Of a stretch of 64,000 nt of DNA, positions 60,148 through 64,000 are shown piece by piece. The stretch's first letter is position 1. Each line of letters starts with the position of its first letter. Origin of the DNA: Acorus gramineus (lineage: Eukaryota; Streptophyta; Magnoliopsida; Acorales; Acoraceae); NCBI GenBank assembly GCA_030737835.1, contig CM060851.1:7795774-7859773 (forward strand). Direction: 5' to 3'. The position numbers were made by a program, and so were the translations under genes. The notes beneath the pieces are model-generated. The model was not told the origin of the DNA. It saw nothing but the letters and a program-made list of their open reading frames with translations, and searched no databases.

Positions 60148-60603
60148 TGTTTTAAAACTCGATCGGACACACTCGGTTGAACCAGTAGAACATTTACCCG
60201 CTTTAAATTCTAATTCGGTTTACCATTCAAAACCAATAATATAAAAACCAGTAAAACATAATCAACCAACTGATTGAACCAGCAGTTTTTATGAACCGAT
60301 TACAGGTTGATTAAACTAATCAGTTTTTTATATATATAAATTGTGATTATTTATTTGTTAGAATATGAAATCTAATAAAATGTTTAGATTTTACGTATTA
60401 ACATCATGTTACGATGTTAAATAAAAGCTTTATGCAAAGATTTTCTAAAATATTTTATATTTTTTTATTTGATATTTATAATTAATATATTTATTATATT
60501 ATAATTATGTCACTGTTCAAATCCAATTAACCCAACAGTTGAACCAGTGACCTTTGATCCGTTCATTTTTGCAGTTCAATGAATGGTTTGATTTTTAAAA
60601 CAT
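60148..60603. mobile_element. Degenerate hAT-like element
   Basis: The left end TTTTAAAACTCGATCGGACA and complement of the right end TTTTAAAAATCAAACCATTC, each followed by GGTTGAACC / CTGGTTCAAC words, resemble a common plant hAT non-autonomous family. No clean 8-base target duplication was read. Confidence 0.45.
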
Positions 60604-61636
60604 TATGTGTAACACAACCAATGAACAATTACAGATATTGTTTATTATTTCATAATAAGAATGTTGATACATATAATTTTCTCTAATATAGTTATAAAGT
60701 TTTTGTTATAAATGATCATATCTACTCATAATTGCATGTAATTTTACAACCCCTAGATTACACCATGACAAAATTTCATTTATGTTTTTTTTTTACTTGA
60801 TTAAATCCGGGTAAATTGAAAATACAAAAAAGTAAAATGAATATGTAGTCGAAGCTCTTTTTTTCCAAATTTTAAGGAGCAAAAAATTGATCATATTGTT
60901 TCTATTATATTTGTTTTTATGAAATATGGATTTTATTATTACCTGATATGTATCCATTTTTTTCCATAGTGAATATGAATACTGCTCAATATTGTTTTCC
61001 ATGTTCCATTAATATTTATGTCTACAATCATCAATGAAAAATAAATACCAATATGAATAGAGACATAAATACATGTTATTTCACATCCTAGACATTATCT
61101 CTTCACCCACACATCTATCAAAAAAATAAAAATTAACATCTACTGCATTTACATCTAGTTATCACTTTGTAGGGCTTTCAACAAAAAAAAAAAAAACAGA
61201 GAATTTATGTGGAACTCAACAAACTAAACTTCTCAACACACTGAACTGAAACTTCCACAACAGAATGTAAGAATTCTCTGGTATCTATGAAGCTATTCAT
61301 CAAGTCTCACACATACATTTCATGCATGAATTGCCCCAATCAGAAATGCAAGTGAATATTTGTAATCAAATCCATTCCTGTAAACCACACCACCTCTTCT
61401 TGCAGGTTGGTATAAGTTTCGAGTTTTACTCATGCTAATAATGGAAGACTTAATAAAAAAATACAAAATTAGAAAAAATACTTGTAAAAGCAATGCTGTT
61501 CCTGTACATTCTTGACTATAAAGTGAAGATCAAATCTGACAAACAAAAAAAGAGACCAATGTTGAAACAAACTATAAGATGCTCAGTAGTAGTTAACAAA
61601 TCAATCCAATGAACAAAAGTTTGATTTGTTCAGCCT
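60604..61636. other. Intergenic DNA, probably including the 3'UTR of the ALP1-like gene
   Basis: AT-rich; no coding frame with support. Confidence 0.5.
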
Positions 61637-63309
61637 TCAAGAGGTTAGCCTTCCCGTCAGGTACCGACGCAGCGTGTCCCTCAGAACAGCCCCATCATCA
61701 TCATCACTGGCCTTGCAGACCTGCTGCTTGTAGCCCGAGTCATGGAGGTGCGACAATGCCATCTCGTCCTGCACTATGTCCTCCATGTCGATCAATATAT
61801 TGTGAAGCAAACAGCAGACCAATATTATCCTCGGCAGTCTATGCTTATCAGGCCTCCACATCTCACCTTGAACGATCCTCCACATGTCTTTCAGCTTTAC
61901 TAGCGCCCTCTGCGCGACCATTCTCGTCGCAAAGTGCCTCTTGTTGAACTCCGATTCCACGACTGATATGCCTTTCCCTTGATAAGGTGTGATCAGCCAT
62001 GGAAGTAGGGGGTAACCTGCGTCTCCAACAATGTATTCTCTCACTTTGGATGCCTCGGAGAGATCTATAGACGCCCCGTTGAGTCTGTGACCTCTCTCGC
62101 AGAGTTTGGAGAAACCGGAGTTTTTTAAGACAAGAGGCTCGCACATGCTGCCTGGCCAGCCTGTAACAATGTCACGGAAGCGCATGTCGGGGTCCACGAT
62201 GGCCTGCAAGACCATGCTGTGTTTCTTCTCTTGGTCGAGGTAGATATCGTTTGCGGGGTCTGAAGGCATGCACATCATGATGTGGGTGGTGTCTATGACC
62301 CCACAACAGTTGGGGAGGCCTCGGATCTTCTCGAATTTGGACTTTATGTTCTGCATTTCTGTCTCAGTTGAAGGCCACCTGAAGATGATAAATATGTTGT
62401 GACTCCAATGAAACAGAGAAAGTGAGAAGTTGAGTTCAGATCAACCAGAAGAAGCAGCAAATCTAGACAGATATTTTTGTAACACATGGATTTGTGCTAC
62501 ACTACCCATCAACCATAAAGTTCTACATATTGATGGTAAAAGGATAAATTGTTATTATTCCACGGAAAATGATATTCCAGTATGCATGGGAAAATCATAT
62601 ATTTCCAAGGCATTGCTCATCAAAGGCATAGTTCACAGAAGCTCATTGTACATATAATTGCCCAACTTAGCACCCAGTTTGGAACCAATTATCAAAACCA
62701 GCTTTTTCATAAAAACTGTCCTCCACTAACTTTTTCATAAAAGCTTTTTGGTAGACTTACAAATGAAAATGAAAATATGAAACCAAAATCAATGAAAACT
62801 GATTTTTTGACAATTGGTTCCAAATGGGCTACATTACCAGATTAGAGAAAAAGCATTATGCTTTAACACCTTAATTTAAAAAAAAATTGATTCAAAAAAT
62901 ATACACTAGACTTTTGCAAAAAAATATATATATACATCAATGGAATGCTATTGAAGGGTGTATTTGAGTTGAGACTCCAAGAAGCAGAGAATTGTGAACA
63001 AGCACCTGAGATGATGGAGCCCACGCTCTTCCATAGCCTCTACAAATCGCCACGTAATTTGGGAGACTGTTGATTTGTTCATCCCAAATGATACACCAAG
63101 AGATACAAATGACTTTCCGGAGATGAGTCTTCTCAAAGCGACTGCGACTTGGTCGTTCACTGAAAGAACCTTGCCACCTGTGGTGGTGAAATTAGATGGC
63201 TTCGCCACCATATCTTCCTTTACCAAGGAACATATGTAGTCAAAGGTCTTTCGTGAGATTTTGAAAACTGATTCAAACTTTTCTGTGTCTCTTGATGAAG
63301 ATAATGGAC
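61637..63309 (-). CDS. ALP1-like protein (domesticated PIF/Harbinger transposase), 3' exons
   Basis: Two phase-matched exons, 63006-63309 and 61637-62378; exon 1 lies beyond the right edge or was not found in 63310-64000. The first exon here carries a helix-turn-helix-like region (LSVNDQVAVALRRLISGKSF ... MNKSTVSQITWRFVEAMEER). The second carries the DDE fold: GLPNCCGVIDTTHI (first Asp), VGDAGYPLLPWLITPY (second Asp), and the MVAQRALVKLKDMWRI helix where active nucleases have a Glu. Here that position appears to be Gln, so nuclease activity is doubtful. This matches the plant ALP1-like family, of which Arabidopsis ALP1 associates with Polycomb complex PRC2. The intron holds a MITE (62669-62831). 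Whether this locus is a host gene or transposon is inferred: intact frame over 347 codons, a normal intron, and no TIRs seen nearby. Confidence 0.88.
62669..62831. mobile_element. MITE in the intron of the ALP1-like gene
   Basis: The inverted ends AGCACCCAGTTTGGAACCAA and (complement of the right end) TAGCCCATTTGGAACCAA continue as TTATCAAAACCAG / TTGTCAAAAAATCAG. About 160 bases long, no coding sequence. Confidence 0.65.
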
Positions 63310-64000
63310 CTGCAATGACGATAGTGAAGGAAAGAATTGGTCATCCTTGTGGGTCTACAAGCAATCACTACATTGATGTGCAAAGAAAAGAACAGATTGA
63401 CACTATAAATGACAGAGGAAATAAAAAAACCACTTATAATCCATACAAGCATTTATGCTTTGAGAAGCAATTTTGAACAAGCTAAGCAAACATTTGGTTC
63501 CATCCATGCTATAAAGGTTTGAGTATTTGAAACTCTTCTGTCCAAACTTTCCTAAAAATCCACATAAAACTGCTCACCATTTTCCATTTTATATGTATAA
63601 CAATGAGGCCTAGATGCTTTTACTTGATTTTTTTAGCATATATTTTTTTTTCTTTTTTGACAAATAAGTATTTAGAAACTTTAATATGCGCCAAAATCTA
63701 TATCTATTTTAGGAATTAGAGGATCTGGACCACTTCAATAAGATGTTAAAAGTGGTACATTGTTTTGTTGTCCATAGAAGAATTTTGACATGGCAAATCA
63801 TGTCATAGTCCAAGCTCCGTTTTAAAAAACAAAAGCAATTTTGAACTTCAATCAATGTCACAAAATGCATGGTATAACAATAGCAGCTTGGAATACAAAT
63901 GAAATTTTGGTAGTACATACTCGATATAGTGATAATGAGTAGAGACACAGCATATTAAACACATTTCAATGATACCTACGACCTAATGAAATAAGCTATG
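63310..64000 (-). other. Upstream intron of the ALP1-like gene, or its 5' region
   Basis: The acceptor TTGCAG precedes 63309, so this should be intron. The 79-codon minus-strand frame at 63709-63948 lacks similarity to the N-terminus expected for the family. Confidence 0.45.

Noticed and set aside
1..64000. CRISPR arrays, bacterial operons, tRNA or rRNA genes
   Set aside because: Introns and repeats are those of plant nuclear DNA. No regularly spaced short repeats with unique spacers and no tRNA-like A/B boxes with cloverleaf potential were seen; a covariance-model scan would be needed to exclude small RNAs fully.

Overview
This is nuclear DNA from a flowering plant, almost certainly a eudicot. 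The evidence is GT-AG introns up to several kb, AT-rich intergenic DNA packed with small transposons, and plant protein families (desiccation-type one-domain VOC protein, ALP1-like nuclease relative, KIB1/DUF295 F-box, FAR1-related sequence). No species is named because nothing in the window is diagnostic. All gene models were spliced by eye from reading frame, splice-site consensus and family knowledge. Reading phase was checked across every junction given.

Layout, left to right. A gene whose first exon is at 998-1086 (minus) runs off the left edge. A Tourist-like MITE and a Mutator-like element follow. A three-exon DSI-1VOC glyoxalase-fold gene (4441-6709, plus) has an ABRE/G-box and an RY motif just upstream of its TATA box. 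A six-exon UBC7/UBC14-type ubiquitin-conjugating enzyme (9687-14645, minus) comes next. From 15.2 to 25.5 kb the DNA is a transposon thicket: a 3.4-kb Mutator-like element with 409-bp tandem repeats, two foldback MITEs, a GC-rich island of unknown (possibly organellar) origin, a hAT element and a cluster of AT-rich MITEs. A two-exon HIG1-domain gene (25746-29555, minus) is followed by a frameshifted F-box/DUF295 pseudogene (31872-32710, minus).

The most distinctive part is 36.6-46.9 kb. Two paralogous yippee-like zinc-binding genes face each other tail to tail. The plus-strand copy (8 exons, 180 aa) carries a tandemly duplicated 30-codon cassette, bounded by phase-0 introns, that the minus-strand copy (5 exons, 158 aa) lacks.

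The right third contains a Mutator-like element with long terminal inverted repeats (49535-50421) and a duplicated FAR1-related pseudogene fragment (52.2 and 54.8 kb) broken up by LTR-retroelement and LINE insertions. One insertion includes a strongly GC-rich minisatellite. There follow a 54-aa two-exon gene for a small predicted membrane protein (57026-57367, minus), a 2.4-kb TIR element, and the last two exons of an ALP1-like domesticated Harbinger transposase gene (61637-63309, minus) whose catalytic glutamate appears lost.

The genes do not form an operon or an obvious pathway. The shared theme is ordinary single-copy housekeeping or stress genes separated by nested transposable elements. 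Several of these elements have target-site duplications that can be read directly.
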